Assembly (NCBI RefSeq): GCF_024346315.1
Contig: NZ_JAGQCS010000001.1
Location: forward strand, 124,001-188,000
From: Cyanobium sp. ATX 6F1
Lineage (GTDB): Bacteria > Cyanobacteriota > Cyanobacteriia > PCC-6307 > Cyanobiaceae
DNA: 64,000 nucleotides
Reading direction: 5' to 3'
The translations under genes were made by a program, and so were the position numbers. This document shows positions 10,232 to 19,679 of this stretch, in pieces. Every line of letters begins with the position of its first letter. Within the stretch, counting starts at the first letter, position 1. The notes beneath the pieces were generated by a model. The model saw only the letters and a program-made list of their open reading frames with translations. It ran no database searches and had not been told where the DNA came from.

Positions 10232-11338
10232 GTGAGTTCCGGCCGCCCCACCCGCCCTGGATCCGGAAGCTGGGGACGCCCCCTGCGCCTGGTGCTGAGG
10301 CTCCTGGTGATCGGGGTCGGTCTGGGGGTGATCACCGGCACCGCCCTGAAGCTGCTGGCACCGCGGCTGGCCAAGGGGGGGCTGGGGGGAATCGGTGCGC
10401 TGACGACAACCAAACTCCCGCCCGTGTCCGGGGCCCTGCAGGGCCTGCAGCGGGGTCTCCCCCTGGGCCGCTTCGAGCCCAGAACCGAACTCACCGCCCT
10501 GAGCCAAAGCTGGGCCGCCCTGGCCGCCGCCCAGAAGGACCTGAAGGTCTCGGGCTACCTGCTGGTGCTCGATGACGGGCGCTACGCCCAGCTCAATGCC
10601 GACACCCCCCTGCCGGCCGCCAGTTCGATCAAAAGCCCGGTCCTGCTGGCGGCCCTGGAGGATCTCGATGCCGGAAAGCTGCGCTGGAACGAGCCCCTGA
10701 TCCTCAGCAAGGAGGTGATCGGCGCCGGCGCCGGCTGGATGGCGAACAAACCGCTGGGCACGCGCTTCCCCTTCTATGAGGCGGCCACCGAGATGATCCG
10801 GGTGAGCGACAACAGCGCCACCAACCTTCTGATCAAGCGGCTGGGGGGCAAGCTGGCCGTCAACGCCCGCTTCCAGGGGCTGGGGCTGGGGGCCTCGGTG
10901 ATCAACAACTGGCTGCCGGATCTCGATGGCACCAACACCACCAGTGCCCACGACCTGGCCCGCACCATCGCCCTGGTGGACACCGGAGACAAACTCAGCC
11001 CCCGGGCCCGGGACCTCTTCCGGGAAATCATGGGGAAATCCCGCACCAACACCTTGATCCCCCTGGGGGTGCTGCAGGGTCTGGGGGGAGATTCTTCCGA
11101 CCCTGACGGCGAGCTGCTGGCCAAGGGCATCACCATCTACAACAAGACCGGCGACATCGGCATCGCCTACGCCGATGCCGGCCTGATCGAATTGCCCAAC
11201 GGCCAGCGGGCGGTGGCCGCCTTCATGGTCAAGGGCCCCTTCAACGATCCCCGCTCCACCGACCTGATCCGCGCCATGGCCGCCGCCGCCGCCAAAGCGC
11301 TGGTGGGGCCTGCCGCAGCCACCGCCGCGACCCCATGA
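10232..11338 (+). CDS. Serine hydrolase of the beta-lactamase class A fold
   Basis: This 368-aa protein has an N-terminal membrane anchor (LRLVLRLLVIGVGLGVITG). Its catalytic domain has SxxK in PAASSIKSPV, the SDN motif in IRVSDNSATNLL, and KTG in YNKTGDIG. These define the penicillin-recognising fold. The omega-loop glutamate of true class A beta-lactamases (ExxLN) is not evident: the corresponding region reads NNWLPDLDGTNTTSAHDLA. A periplasmic peptidase or PBP4-like role in cell-wall metabolism is therefore likelier than antibiotic hydrolysis. The start is GTG, and the stop overlaps the next ATG (ATGA). Confidence 0.78.
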   Translation: MSSGRPTRPGSGSWGRPLRLVLRLLVIGVGLGVITGTALKLLAPRLAKGGLGGIGALTTTKLPPVSGALQGLQRGLPLGRFEPRTELTALSQSWAALAAAQKDLKVSGYLLVLDDGRYAQLNADTPLPAASSIKSPVLLAALEDLDAGKLRWNEPLILSKEVIGAGAGWMANKPLGTRFPFYEAATEMIRVSDNSATNLLIKRLGGKLAVNARFQGLGLGASVINNWLPDLDGTNTTSAHDLARTIALVDTGDKLSPRARDLFREIMGKSRTNTLIPLGVLQGLGGDSSDPDGELLAKGITIYNKTGDIGIAYADAGLIELPNGQRAVAAFMVKGPFNDPRSTDLIRAMAAAAAKALVGPAAATAATP

Positions 11339-12825
11339 CCTGGCGCCTCCTGACTCCAGGGCTGCTGCTGGCCCTGCTGCCGGCGTCCCTGACGGGCCCG
11401 CCCGGCGCCGCGGCCCAGGGCACCCTTGCCGTGGCCCCGGCGAAGGCTCCGCCCGAGGTGGTGCTGCGCCCCCAGCAGGTGCGGCCGCTGCCGGGCGGCC
11501 TCGATTCGGTGCTGGTGCTGAACGACAACAACCCCGAACTGATCCGCAGCCAGGGGATCCTGCTCTCCAGCTTCGAGCCGAAGGCCGTGATCGCCGGGCA
11601 GCCCCTCGCGGTGCCCGGTGCCCACCTGGATCTGCCGTTGCAGGGCCGCTTCGAGCTCTTCAGTCACCATGTCTATGCCGGCCGGCCGGAAAGCGCCGAT
11701 TCCACCCTCTGGCTGGGGGTGGTGGCCGCCCCCCGGGGCACCCGACCCGTTCGCCTGCGGCTGGTGGCCGGGGCCACGGCGTTGTCCCAGTCGAATGATC
11801 CACGCCAACCGGCCGCCCCTTTCCTGCCCCTGCCCCCCCTGCTGAGCCAGAACGGCGAGGGCCCCTACGCCGGTCCCGGCAGCCGTGTGGCGGGCGAACT
11901 GCTGACCCGTCAGCCCCGCAACCCGCTGCTGAGCGAGCAGTGGACGCTGCTGCCGGGTCAGCTCACCACCCTGCTGGCCCTGCCCCTGCCGGTGCGGGGC
12001 CTCGATCCCCTGCTCAACGGCCGCAACCTGCAGCTGCGCCTGGAGAGTGACGGACCGGTGTCGGTGGCCACCCTGGCCAGCCTGGGCGGGGATCAACCGC
12101 CGGCCGAAGCGGAGTGGGCGCTGCTGCTGCAGGGGGATCTGAGCCCCAAGGAGCATCCCCCCTCCCCCCTGGGCAGCCCTGGGCCGATCATCTATTCGCG
12201 CGTCAGTGGCCTCCAGCAGGGCAGCCTCTGGCGCGCCAGCCTCAGCGATCCGGGCAAGACCACCCTGTCGGTGCGCAGCGCGCCGGTGTCCTGGCCGATC
12301 AGCAGCCTGGAACGGGGCCGGCTGGGCAGCGGCCAGGTGCAGACCGCCCTCCTGAAACGCCGCTACCCCGAGACCGCCTGGGCCGCCCACGGCAACTACG
12401 GCATCGAATACGACCTCACCCTGCCCCTGCTCAACGACACCAGCGCCCCGGTGCGCCTACAGCTGGCCCTCGACTCCCCCCTCAAGGGGGATGCCCCGAT
12501 CGGCGGCCTGCGCTTCAACGTCAGCCCGCCACGGGCGGTCACCTTCCGGGGCCTGATCGAGGTGCAGGGCCTCGATGGACCCTCCGGCCGCGCCAGTGGT
12601 CCCAAGGGGTTCCATCTGGTGCTGCGCCAGGGCCAGAGCGGGCCAGCCCTGGGCACGGTCAGCCTGGCGCCCCGGGAGCTGCGGCGCCTGCGCGTGCGCC
12701 TGATCTACCCCGCCGATGCCACCCCGCCCCAGGCGCTGACGTTGCTGCCGATCGCTGAGTCGCCCCCGGCCGGAGAACCAAGGCCGGCTGTGAAACAATC
12801 CGGAGTTTCTCCAGGCACGCCGTGA
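11335..12825 (+). CDS. Secreted DUF3370 protein
   Basis: This 496-aa protein has a signal peptide ([17 protein letters not shown], then GPPGAAAQG). The segment [36 protein letters not shown] matches the start of DUF3370 proteins, which are nearly restricted to cyanobacteria and have no established function. The rest is beta-rich with repeated Leu/Arg strands and no cysteine cluster, as expected for an extracytoplasmic protein. It is coupled to the upstream serine hydrolase by ATGA and to chlI by GTGA, so it is probably co-expressed with them. Confidence 0.75.
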   Translation: MTWRLLTPGLLLALLPASLTGPPGAAAQGTLAVAPAKAPPEVVLRPQQVRPLPGGLDSVLVLNDNNPELIRSQGILLSSFEPKAVIAGQPLAVPGAHLDLPLQGRFELFSHHVYAGRPESADSTLWLGVVAAPRGTRPVRLRLVAGATALSQSNDPRQPAAPFLPLPPLLSQNGEGPYAGPGSRVAGELLTRQPRNPLLSEQWTLLPGQLTTLLALPLPVRGLDPLLNGRNLQLRLESDGPVSVATLASLGGDQPPAEAEWALLLQGDLSPKEHPPSPLGSPGPIIYSRVSGLQQGSLWRASLSDPGKTTLSVRSAPVSWPISSLERGRLGSGQVQTALLKRRYPETAWAAHGNYGIEYDLTLPLLNDTSAPVRLQLALDSPLKGDAPIGGLRFNVSPPRAVTFRGLIEVQGLDGPSGRASGPKGFHLVLRQGQSGPALGTVSLAPRELRRLRVRLIYPADATPPQALTLLPIAESPPAGEPRPAVKQSGVSPGTP

Positions 12826-13910
12826 GTCCGAACCGGAAGCGCAGGGTCTTCCCCTTCACCGCCATCGTCGGGCAGGAGGAGATGAAGCTGGCGCTGCTGC
12901 TGAACGTGATCGATCCCCGCATCGGCGGCGTGATGATCATGGGAGACCGGGGCACGGGCAAATCCACGGCGATCCGGGCCCTGGCCGACCTGCTTCCCGA
13001 GATCGACGTGGTGGCGGGCGATCCCTACAACAGCTCGCCCACGGATCCCGATCTGCAGAGCGCCGAGGTGCGCCAGCGGGCCGAGAACGGCGAAACCCTG
13101 GCCGTGGAGCCCCGTCAGGTGCCGATGGTGGACCTGCCCCTGGGGGCCACCGAAGACCGGCTCTGCGGCACCATCGACATCGAAAAGGCCCTGAGCGAGG
13201 GCATCCGCGCCTTCGAGCCCGGTCTGCTGGCCAAGGCCAACCGCGGCCTGCTCTACGTCGATGAGGTGAACCTGCTCGATGACCACCTGGTGGATGTGCT
13301 GCTGGATTCAGCGGCCTCGGGGTGGAACACGGTGGAGCGCGAAGGGGTCTCCGTGCGCCACCCCGCCCGGTTCGTGCTGATCGGCTCGGGCAACCCCGAG
13401 GAGGGGGAACTCAGGCCCCAGCTGCTGGATCGCTTCGGCATGAGCGTGGAGGTGCGCACCGTGCGCGATCCGGAATTGCGGGTGCAGGTGGTGGACCAGC
13501 GCACGGGTTTCGACGCCGACCCCGACGGCTTCAACGACCTGGTGCAACCCAACCAGGACGCCCTGCAGCAAAGGGTGGTGGAGGCCCAGCAACGGTTGCC
13601 CCTGGTGGCCCTTGACCCCGACCTGCGCATCCGCATCTCGTCGGTCTGCGGCGAGCTGGACGTGGACGGCCTGCGCGGTGACATCGTCACCAACCGCGCG
13701 GCCCGGGCCCTGGCCGCCTTCGAGGGGCGCACCGAGGTGACCGACGACGACGTGGCCCGGGTGGTGGCCTGCTGCCTGCGCCACCGCCTGCGCAAGGACC
13801 CGCTGGAGCAGATCGACTCGGGCGATCGGGTGGTGAAGGTGTTCTGCAAGGTGTTCGAGCGGCCCGAACCCAGCGACCGCAGCGCCTTCAGCCTCGTGCT
13901 GACGGGGTGA
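12822..13910 (+). CDS. chlI: Magnesium chelatase ATPase subunit I
   Basis: This 362-aa AAA+ protein has Walker A GDRGTGKS (41-48), Walker [17 protein letters not shown] (about 143-158), and the sensor region [19 protein letters not shown]. ChlI with ChlD and ChlH inserts magnesium into protoporphyrin IX, the first committed step of chlorophyll synthesis. The start is GTG, overlapping the preceding stop. The N-terminus [20 protein letters not shown] is typical. ruvC follows after 16 bp. Confidence 0.96.
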   Translation: MSPNRKRRVFPFTAIVGQEEMKLALLLNVIDPRIGGVMIMGDRGTGKSTAIRALADLLPEIDVVAGDPYNSSPTDPDLQSAEVRQRAENGETLAVEPRQVPMVDLPLGATEDRLCGTIDIEKALSEGIRAFEPGLLAKANRGLLYVDEVNLLDDHLVDVLLDSAASGWNTVEREGVSVRHPARFVLIGSGNPEEGELRPQLLDRFGMSVEVRTVRDPELRVQVVDQRTGFDADPDGFNDLVQPNQDALQQRVVEAQQRLPLVALDPDLRIRISSVCGELDVDGLRGDIVTNRAARALAAFEGRTEVTDDDVARVVACCLRHRLRKDPLEQIDSGDRVVKVFCKVFERPEPSDRSAFSLVLTG

Positions 13911-13926
13911 AGGCCCCTGTGGTGGC

Positions 13927-14391
13927 GTGAGGATCCTGGGCATCGACCCCGGCCTGGCCCGGGTCGGCTACGGGGTCATCGACACCGGCGGCGGCCGCCA
14001 GGCCCTGGTGGATTGCGGTGTGATCCAGACCCTGCCCGGTCGGCCGGAGGGGGAAAGGCTGGTGGAGATCGCCCGGGACCTGCGCTCCCTGGTGCGCACC
14101 TGGCGCCCCGAGCTGGCGGCGGTGGAGAAGTTCTTCTTTTACCGCTCGAGCACCACGATCTCCGTGGTGCAGGCCCGGGGGGTGGTGATGATGACCCTGG
14201 CCCGCCTGAACGTGCCGGCGGTGGAGTTTCCCCCCATGCAGGTGAAGCTGGCCCTCACCGGCTCCGGCCACGCCGATAAAGATGAGGTGCTCGAAGCGGT
14301 GATGCGGGAGCTGAGTCTTCAGGAACCCCCCCGCCCGGATGATGCCGCCGACGCCCTGGCGGTGGCCCTCACCGGCTGGTTCCAGCGATGA
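13927..14391 (+). CDS. ruvC: Holliday junction resolvase RuvC
   Basis: This 154-aa endonuclease has the acidic catalytic set at the expected places: D7 in [15 protein letters not shown]67 in AAVEKFFF, and D139/D142 in [13 protein letters not shown]. It resolves Holliday junctions produced by recombination, working with RuvAB. The start is GTG, 16 bp after chlI. The stop overlaps the next gene by 4 bp. Confidence 0.95.
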   Translation: MRILGIDPGLARVGYGVIDTGGGRQALVDCGVIQTLPGRPEGERLVEIARDLRSLVRTWRPELAAVEKFFFYRSSTTISVVQARGVVMMTLARLNVPAVEFPPMQVKLALTGSGHADKDEVLEAVMRELSLQEPPRPDDAADALAVALTGWFQR

Positions 14392-14987
14392 GCGAGGGCC
14401 CGCCGCTGGCCGGCGCCTCCGGCAAAGCCGCGCTGCGCCGGGAGTGGCGATCGCGCCGGCTGGCCCTGGTGGCGGAAGCCCAGGAGGCGTTGTTGAACGT
14501 CGCGATGGCCCTGGTGCCGCCCCTGGTGGGGCCGGGCCGGCGCCTGGGGCTCTACTGGCCCCTGGCCGGGGAGCCCGATCTGCGGCCCCTGGCGGATCAG
14601 CTGAGCGGGCGCCTGGCCCTGCCGGCGGTGGTTCAAGGAAATTCGGAGTCCGAACGGCAGCTCATCTACCGCACCTGGGACCCCACGACGCCGCTCGCCG
14701 CGGATGCCTGCCGCGTGCCGGCCCCGGCTAGGGGGATGGCCCTGGGGGCGGATGAACTCGCCCTGCTGCTGGTGCCGGCGCTGGCCTTGGATCGCCGCGG
14801 CCTGCGCCTCGGCACGGGCGGCGGCTGGTATGACCGCCTGCGCCAGGACCCCAGCTGGCGCGGCGTTCCCGCCCTGATCGTCGCCCCCTCGCTCTGCCGA
14901 CTGGCTGCGCTGCCGGCCGATCCATGGGATGTGCCCTTCGATGGCTGGCTGGACGAAACGGGGCTCCATTGGTTGCAACCTGTGTAA
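14388..14987 (+). CDS. 5-formyltetrahydrofolate cyclo-ligase family protein
   Basis: This 199-aa protein carries the N-terminal basic helix [15 protein letters not shown], the central [16 protein letters not shown], and the family signature [11 protein letters not shown] near residue 140. The enzyme converts 5-formyl-THF to 5,10-methenyl-THF using ATP, recycling folate in one-carbon metabolism. It is translationally coupled to ruvC by ATGA. Confidence 0.87.
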   Translation: MSEGPPLAGASGKAALRREWRSRRLALVAEAQEALLNVAMALVPPLVGPGRRLGLYWPLAGEPDLRPLADQLSGRLALPAVVQGNSESERQLIYRTWDPTTPLAADACRVPAPARGMALGADELALLLVPALALDRRGLRLGTGGGWYDRLRQDPSWRGVPALIVAPSLCRLAALPADPWDVPFDGWLDETGLHWLQPV

Positions 14988-15044
14988 CTGCTGGTGGCCC
15001 AGCGGCGCTTGGGCCCGACATTTGCCAAGATCGTGGCTGCACGA

Positions 15045-15266
15045 ATGGTTTCCTCTGTGGATTCACCGTCGGTCGATCCGAAGCTTTCCCCGGCCGCCCG
15101 CATCTCCACAGCCTTCAGCGGCATGGGTTCGGTCGCCGATCGCGTGATCGCCTCGGAACTGCGCCACCGGGATCAGACCAGCGAAGCGCTCTCGATGATG
15201 GTGAGCTCCATGGTGCGCATGGTGCAGGCCGGCAAGACCAGCAACGGCCGTTGGTCCACCTCCTGA
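15045..15266 (+). CDS. Small hypothetical protein
   Basis: This is a 73-aa product (or 90 aa if translation starts at GTG 14994). It has no signal or membrane segment. Composition is Ser-, Met- and Arg-rich, with the helical C-terminal half IASELRHRDQTSEALSMMVSS. It ends 7 bp before the next reading frame. It lies in a consistent plus-strand run and no overlapping frame looks better. I do not recognise the family. It may be a lineage-specific protein. Confidence 0.5.
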   Translation: MVSSVDSPSVDPKLSPAARISTAFSGMGSVADRVIASELRHRDQTSEALSMMVSSMVRMVQAGKTSNGRWSTS

Positions 15267-15273
15267 GCTGCGC

Positions 15274-15876
15274 TTGACTGGTTCAAGGAACAGCGTGAGC
15301 CGCCCGATGTCCCGCCCATCATCATTGGTCGGATCGTTTTGCCACGGAGTCAGCCCTGGCGGCCCACCTCGCGTTGGCCCCGGCCTGATCAACGTCCTGG
15401 TCCTGGGGGTGGCCCTGATCACGGCGGTGGAAGGCGGGGCCGCCCGGGCCCACGCGATTGAAAGCAGTCTGGAGCGCCTGCAGTCGGTGCGCGATGGGCT
15501 CACCCTGCAGAGCCACTTCTCCAGTGGCGAACCCACCGCGAATGCCCTGGTGCGGTTGGTGCCCCCCGATGGTGCCGAGGCCGTGGAGGTGGGCCGCACC
15601 GACGCCAGTGGCCGCCTCAGCTTCGCCCTGCCCAAGGGGAGCAACGGCACCTGGGAGGTGCAGGTGGATGGAGGGCCCGGCCACCGCGACTACCTCGAAC
15701 TGCCGGTGCGCAAGGGTCAGGCCCAGCTCGATCGACTCAGCCAGCAGCCCAACCCAGCCGGCGGTCCCTTCGGTCTCTCGCCCCTGCATGGCCTGCTGAT
15801 GCTGGGCGGTCTGGGCAGCCTCGGGGGCGTGCTGATCGCCCATCGCCAGGGGCGCCGGTCGTCCCCCCGCGCCTGA
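15274..15876 (+). CDS. Secreted/membrane-anchored NikL-like beta-sandwich protein
   Basis: The frame allows 200 aa from TTG 15274. An ATG at 15307 is an alternative. It has an N-terminal signal segment (INVLVLGVALITAVEGGAARAHA), a beta-sandwich domain (GEPTANALVRLVPP, GRTDASGRLSFALPKG, WEVQVDGGPGHRDYLELPV), and a C-terminal membrane helix (LHGLLMLGGLGSLGGVLIA) with a basic tail. The strand order and GPGHR segment recall NikL-type accessory proteins of nickel/cobalt ECF transporters. No nikMNQO genes are adjacent, so the match is only structural. sufE follows after 3 bp. Confidence 0.55.
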   Translation: MTGSRNSVSRPMSRPSSLVGSFCHGVSPGGPPRVGPGLINVLVLGVALITAVEGGAARAHAIESSLERLQSVRDGLTLQSHFSSGEPTANALVRLVPPDGAEAVEVGRTDASGRLSFALPKGSNGTWEVQVDGGPGHRDYLELPVRKGQAQLDRLSQQPNPAGGPFGLSPLHGLLMLGGLGSLGGVLIAHRQGRRSSPRA

Positions 15877-15879
15877 GCG

Positions 15880-16302
15880 ATGGCCACCGGCAGTGAGGCT
15901 CTCGATCAGATCGTGGCGCGGCTCAAGGGCAGCACGGACCCCAAACGTCGCTACGAATACGTGCTCTGGCTGGCGCGCAAGCTCGCCCCCTTCCCCGAGG
16001 AGTTGCGTCAGGAGGTCTTCAAGGTGCGCGGCTGCGTCTCCCAGGTGTACGTGGTGGCCCAGCTGGTGGACGGCCGTCTGCACTGGCAGGGGGATGCGGA
16101 CGCCCAGATCACCAAGGGGCTGCTGGCCCTGTTGATGGCGGGGCTCGAGGGCCTCAGCCCAGCCGAGGCGGCGGCGATCGACCCCGCCTTCCTGGCCGAG
16201 ACCGGCCTGCAGGCGAGCCTCACCCCCTCAAGGGCCAACGGCTTTCTGAACATCCTCAAGCTGATGCAGGCCCAGGCCCGTGGCCTGGAATCGGTCGCCT
16301 GA
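15880..16302 (+). CDS. sufE: Cysteine desulfuration protein SufE
   Basis: This 140-aa protein has the active-site Cys52 in VRGCVSQVYVVA, matching E. coli SufE Cys51. SufE accepts persulfide sulfur from the desulfurase SufS and passes it to the SufBCD scaffold for iron-sulfur cluster assembly, the main route in cyanobacteria. The start is ATG 15880, 3 bp after the preceding gene. hom follows with its own promoter. Confidence 0.93.
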   Translation: MATGSEALDQIVARLKGSTDPKRRYEYVLWLARKLAPFPEELRQEVFKVRGCVSQVYVVAQLVDGRLHWQGDADAQITKGLLALLMAGLEGLSPAEAAAIDPAFLAETGLQASLTPSRANGFLNILKLMQAQARGLESVA

Positions 16303-16334
16303 GCCGCTGGGCTTCCCACCGGCCGGTCGATTTC

Positions 16335-16340
16335 TAGGAT
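16335..16340 (+). promoter_or_regulatory. Putative -10 element of hom
   Basis: TAGGAT lies 24 bp before the hom ATG in a 62-bp gap after sufE. No strong -35 is seen. Confidence 0.4.
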
Positions 16341-16364
16341 CAGGGGCTTGAAGGCTCCACAGGC

Positions 16365-17669
16365 ATGACCATCGGCGTCGGATTGCTCGGTCTTGGCACG
16401 GTGGGAGCCGGCGTGGCCGACATCCTGCTGAACCCCTCCGGGCGCCATCCGCTGGTGGAGCAGCTGGAGCTGCGCCGGGTGGCCGTGCGTGATCCGGGTC
16501 GGGCCAGGCCCCTGGCGCTGGACGAGCACCTGCTCAGCACCGACGCCGAGGCGGTGGTGGACGATCCCGCCGTGGAGATTGTGGTGGAGCTGATCGGTGG
16601 GCTGGAGCCGGCCCGCAGCCTGATCCTGCGCGCGATCGCCGCCGGCAAACCGGTGGTGACCGCCAACAAGGCCGTGATCGCCCGGTACGGCCAGGAGATC
16701 GCCGCCGCCGCCGCCGCTCGCGGGGTCTACGTGCTGATCGAGGCCGCCGTGGGCGGCGGCATCCCGATCATCGAACCGCTGAAGCAATCGCTCGGGGCCA
16801 ACCGCATTCAGAGGGTGAGCGGCATCATCAACGGCACCACCAACTACATCCTCAGCCGCATGGCCGCCGAAGGGGCGGCCTATGGCGAGGTGCTGGCCGA
16901 TGCCCAGCGGCTGGGGTACGCCGAGGCCGACCCCGCCGCCGATGTGGAAGGGGGCGACGCCGCCGACAAGATCTCGATCCTGGCCGGCCTGGCCTACGGG
17001 GGCAGCATCGAGCGCAGCGCCATTCCCACGGAGGGCATCAGCCGCCTGGAGGGCCGTGATGTGGACTACGCCGCCCAGCTGGGGTTCGTGGTCAAGCTGC
17101 TGGCGGTGGCCGAGCACCTGGGCAGTGACCCCGACGGCACCCAGAGGCTGGACGTGCGTGTCCATCCCACCCTGCTGCCCAAGGAGCACCCCCTGGCGGG
17201 GGTCGATGGGGTCAACAACGCCATCCTTGTGGAGGGGGATCCCGTGGGCCGGGTGATGTTCTACGGGCCCGGGGCCGGCGCCGGGCCCACGGCATCGGCG
17301 GTGGTGGCGGACATCTTGAACATCGCCGGCATCCGTCAGGCCTCCGGAGCGGACGGTGCCCTCGATCCATTGCTGGCGGCCGGAAGCTGGCGCCAGTGCC
17401 GACTGGTGGACAGCGGCAGCACCCAGCACCGCAACTACGTGCGCCTGCAAACCAGCGACGAGGCGGGGGTGATCGGGCAGATCGGCACCTGTTTCGGCCG
17501 CGAGCAGGTCTCGATCCAGTCGATTGTGCAGTTCGAAACCTCTGGCGGGGCCGCCGAAATCGTCGTGATCACCCATGAGGTGAGCGAGGCCCGCTTCCGC
17601 TCCGCCCTGAGCGCCATCGACGAGCTTCCGGAGGTGCAGGCGGTGGCCGCAACGCTCAGGACTCTCTGA
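16365..17669 (+). CDS. hom: Homoserine dehydrogenase
   Basis: This 434-aa protein has an N-terminal NAD(P)-binding motif (GVGLLGLGTVGAGV), KPVVTANKAVIARYG, and the substrate-domain block SGIINGTTNYILSRM with ADPAADVEGGDAADKISILA. A C-terminal ACT domain follows (residues about 350-425, RLQTSDEAGVIGQIGTCFGREQVSIQS). It reduces aspartate semialdehyde to homoserine, leading to threonine and methionine. The ACT domain implies allosteric feedback, typically by threonine. Confidence 0.95.
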   Translation: MTIGVGLLGLGTVGAGVADILLNPSGRHPLVEQLELRRVAVRDPGRARPLALDEHLLSTDAEAVVDDPAVEIVVELIGGLEPARSLILRAIAAGKPVVTANKAVIARYGQEIAAAAAARGVYVLIEAAVGGGIPIIEPLKQSLGANRIQRVSGIINGTTNYILSRMAAEGAAYGEVLADAQRLGYAEADPAADVEGGDAADKISILAGLAYGGSIERSAIPTEGISRLEGRDVDYAAQLGFVVKLLAVAEHLGSDPDGTQRLDVRVHPTLLPKEHPLAGVDGVNNAILVEGDPVGRVMFYGPGAGAGPTASAVVADILNIAGIRQASGADGALDPLLAAGSWRQCRLVDSGSTQHRNYVRLQTSDEAGVIGQIGTCFGREQVSIQSIVQFETSGGAAEIVVITHEVSEARFRSALSAIDELPEVQAVAATLRTL

Positions 17670-17827
17670 CATAAGGCGCCTGGAGTGGCCGCCCTCCCAG
17701 GTCGTGGGGCACGATGGAAGCAATCCTTAAGAGTTCGTTGACAAGCCCCGGTCCGTTCAACGGTCCCGCCGCCGAACGACCCACCCGGCCTTAGCACTCT
17801 CTACCCCGTTCCCGTCCACCCACCCAC

Positions 17828-17843
17828 GAGCCCAGGCTCTTTT
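17828..17843 (+). terminator. Terminator-like hairpin upstream of a small gene
   Basis: GAGCC (17828-17832) pairs with GGCTC (17835-17839), followed by TTTT. It ends 14 bp before the next start codon, in the 188-bp gap after hom. It could end hom transcripts or attenuate the downstream gene. The stem is short. Confidence 0.45.
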
Positions 17844-17857
17844 GCGCGACGCGCCCT

Positions 17858-18061
17858 ATGACGCTCCACCAAGGCGATTGCATCCGCCTCCACTCCGACG
17901 ACCAGCTGTACCAGGTGATCGGCGTCGATGACCGCCACGACCGTTGCTGGGTCCGCGCCTGGCCCCTGGCCCCCGACGGGTCGCCCGTGTTTGAAATTTC
18001 CCTGCAACAGCTGGCCAACGAACGCCACCCCCTGCCCCGCCGCAGCCTGCAGCCGTCTTGA
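17858..18061 (+). CDS. Small conserved-looking cyanobacterial protein
   Basis: This is a 67-aa soluble protein: HQGDCIRLHSDDQLYQVIGVDD at the start, then DRCWVRAWPLAPDGSPVFEISLQQL. The repeated beta-strand pattern with a loop resembles a small SH3-like barrel. I do not recognise a named family. It lies upstream of a lipoprotein gene with a 25-bp gap and downstream of a terminator-like hairpin, which suggests a separately controlled unit. Confidence 0.6.
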   Translation: MTLHQGDCIRLHSDDQLYQVIGVDDRHDRCWVRAWPLAPDGSPVFEISLQQLANERHPLPRRSLQPS

Positions 18062-18086
18062 ATGGCGGCCTGTTGAACCTCCGGGC

Positions 18087-19679
18087 TTGCGCGCGCTGAA
18101 CAGGCTGGCCCGAATGGCCATGGTGGGGGCCTTGCTCGTCCCCTTGGCGGCCTGCCAGACCCCGCGCAGTTCCGGTCGGCTGGTGGTGGCCAGCAAGAAC
18201 CGCATCGACTCGGTGGATCCGGCCCAGGCCTACAGCTTCGGGGCCATGCAACTGCTCAGTGCGATTGGTGATCCCCTGTATGTGATCACGGCCGAGGGCC
18301 GGATCGAGCCCCGGCTGGCCACGGCCCTGCCGCGGCTGAGCGCCGATGGCCTCACCGCCTGGGTGCCCCTGCGCCGGGGCGTGAGCTTCCACGACGGCAG
18401 CCGTTTCGATGCCGCCGCCATGGTGTTCACGCTGAAGCGGTTCATGGCGATCGGCAAGCTCAGTTACCTGGTGGGCGATCGGCTCACCGCCGTGCGCGCC
18501 AGTGGGCCCTACGAACTGGAGCTGCGGCTGAAGCGGCCGTTCTCGGCCCTGCCGGAGCTGCTCAGCGCCATCAACCTCACGCCCCTCTCACCCGCCGCCT
18601 ACGGGCCGTTGGGCCAACGCTTCCTCAACGACCGCTTCGTCGGCACGGGCCCCTACAAGCTCACCAGCGCCAACGACCAGCAGCAACGGCTGGAGCCTTT
18701 TGAGCACTACTGGGGCCAGCGTCCCGCCAATGGGGGCCTGGATCTGGTCAGCCTCGCCAACTCCACCGCCCTCTATGGCGCCCTGCGCAGCGGCGAGGTG
18801 GATGTGCTGCTCTCCACCAGCCTCGACGGGGACCAGCAGATGGCCCTGCACCACTCCGCCCAGCGGGGCCAGCTGAACGAGGGGGTGGGGCCCGCCCTGG
18901 AGATCGGCTACCTGAGCCTGCTCACCGACCATCCCCCCCTCGACAACCCCAGCCTGCGCCAGGCAGTGGCCCTGAGCCTGGATCGGAGGCTGATCAGCGA
19001 ACGGGTCAGCCAGGGCCTGCGTGCCCCCCTGCGGGACCTCGTGCCGCCGAGCCTGAAAGGTTCCAGCCCCCGGGCCTGGCCCAGCTACGACCCGGCCAGG
19101 GCGCGCCGGCTCTACCGCCAGGCGGGCTACTGCGGCGGACGGGCCCTGGCCCTGCCCCTCACCTTCCGCTCCAACGTCCCCTCCGATCGCCTGTTCGCCC
19201 TGATCTGGCAGGCCCAGCTGCAGCGTGATCTGGGCGACTGCGTGCGCCTGGAGATCACGGGCATGGAGGCCACCACCGCCTACCGCCAGCTGGGGGATGG
19301 GGCGTTCACCATGATCCTGCTGGATTGGATGGGGGATTTCCCCGATGCGGGCAACTACCTGACCCCCCTGCTGGGCTGCGATCAGGCCCAGGGCAACCGC
19401 TGCCTGAAGGGGGCCAGCGCCGCCAGCGGCAGCTTCTGGACCCGGCCCGGCCTCGACGCTGACCTGCGCCGCAGCGAAGGGCTCACGGGGCCGACGCGGG
19501 CGGTCTTGTTGCGCTCGATCCAGGCCGAGGCCGCCGCGGCCGTGCCCTACCTGCCGGTGTGGCTGGTGTCACCACGGGCCTGGAGCCTGCCGCGGATCAG
19601 CGCGCCGGAGTTCGATGGCTCCGGCCGGGTGGTGCTCAGCCGCCTGCAGAGACGCGGGCCTGGAGGGTCCCCGCCATGA
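18087..19679 (+). CDS. ABC transporter substrate-binding lipoprotein, family 5
   Basis: This protein of about 530 aa starts at TTG 18087, which gives a proper lipoprotein signal: a basic n-region RALNRLAR, hydrophobic MAMVGALLVP and lipobox LAAC with Cys23. An ATG at 18114 would lose the basic region. The mature part has the SBP family 5 layout: KNRIDSVDPAQAYSFGAMQLL, LRRGVSFHDGSRFDAAAMVFTLKRF, and NDRFVGTGPYKL. Family members bind peptides, nickel or glutathione. It overlaps the downstream permease by 4 bp. Confidence 0.87.
   Translation: MRALNRLARMAMVGALLVPLAACQTPRSSGRLVVASKNRIDSVDPAQAYSFGAMQLLSAIGDPLYVITAEGRIEPRLATALPRLSADGLTAWVPLRRGVSFHDGSRFDAAAMVFTLKRFMAIGKLSYLVGDRLTAVRASGPYELELRLKRPFSALPELLSAINLTPLSPAAYGPLGQRFLNDRFVGTGPYKLTSANDQQQRLEPFEHYWGQRPANGGLDLVSLANSTALYGALRSGEVDVLLSTSLDGDQQMALHHSAQRGQLNEGVGPALEIGYLSLLTDHPPLDNPSLRQAVALSLDRRLISERVSQGLRAPLRDLVPPSLKGSSPRAWPSYDPARARRLYRQAGYCGGRALALPLTFRSNVPSDRLFALIWQAQLQRDLGDCVRLEITGMEATTAYRQLGDGAFTMILLDWMGDFPDAGNYLTPLLGCDQAQGNRCLKGASAASGSFWTRPGLDADLRRSEGLTGPTRAVLLRSIQAEAAAAVPYLPVWLVSPRAWSLPRISAPEFDGSGRVVLSRLQRRGPGGSPP

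Noticed and set aside
17791-17799. TTAGCACTC, a perfect half of the CIRCE/HrcA operator
   Set aside because: The second half GAGTGCTAA is absent at the required spacing, and no chaperone gene follows.
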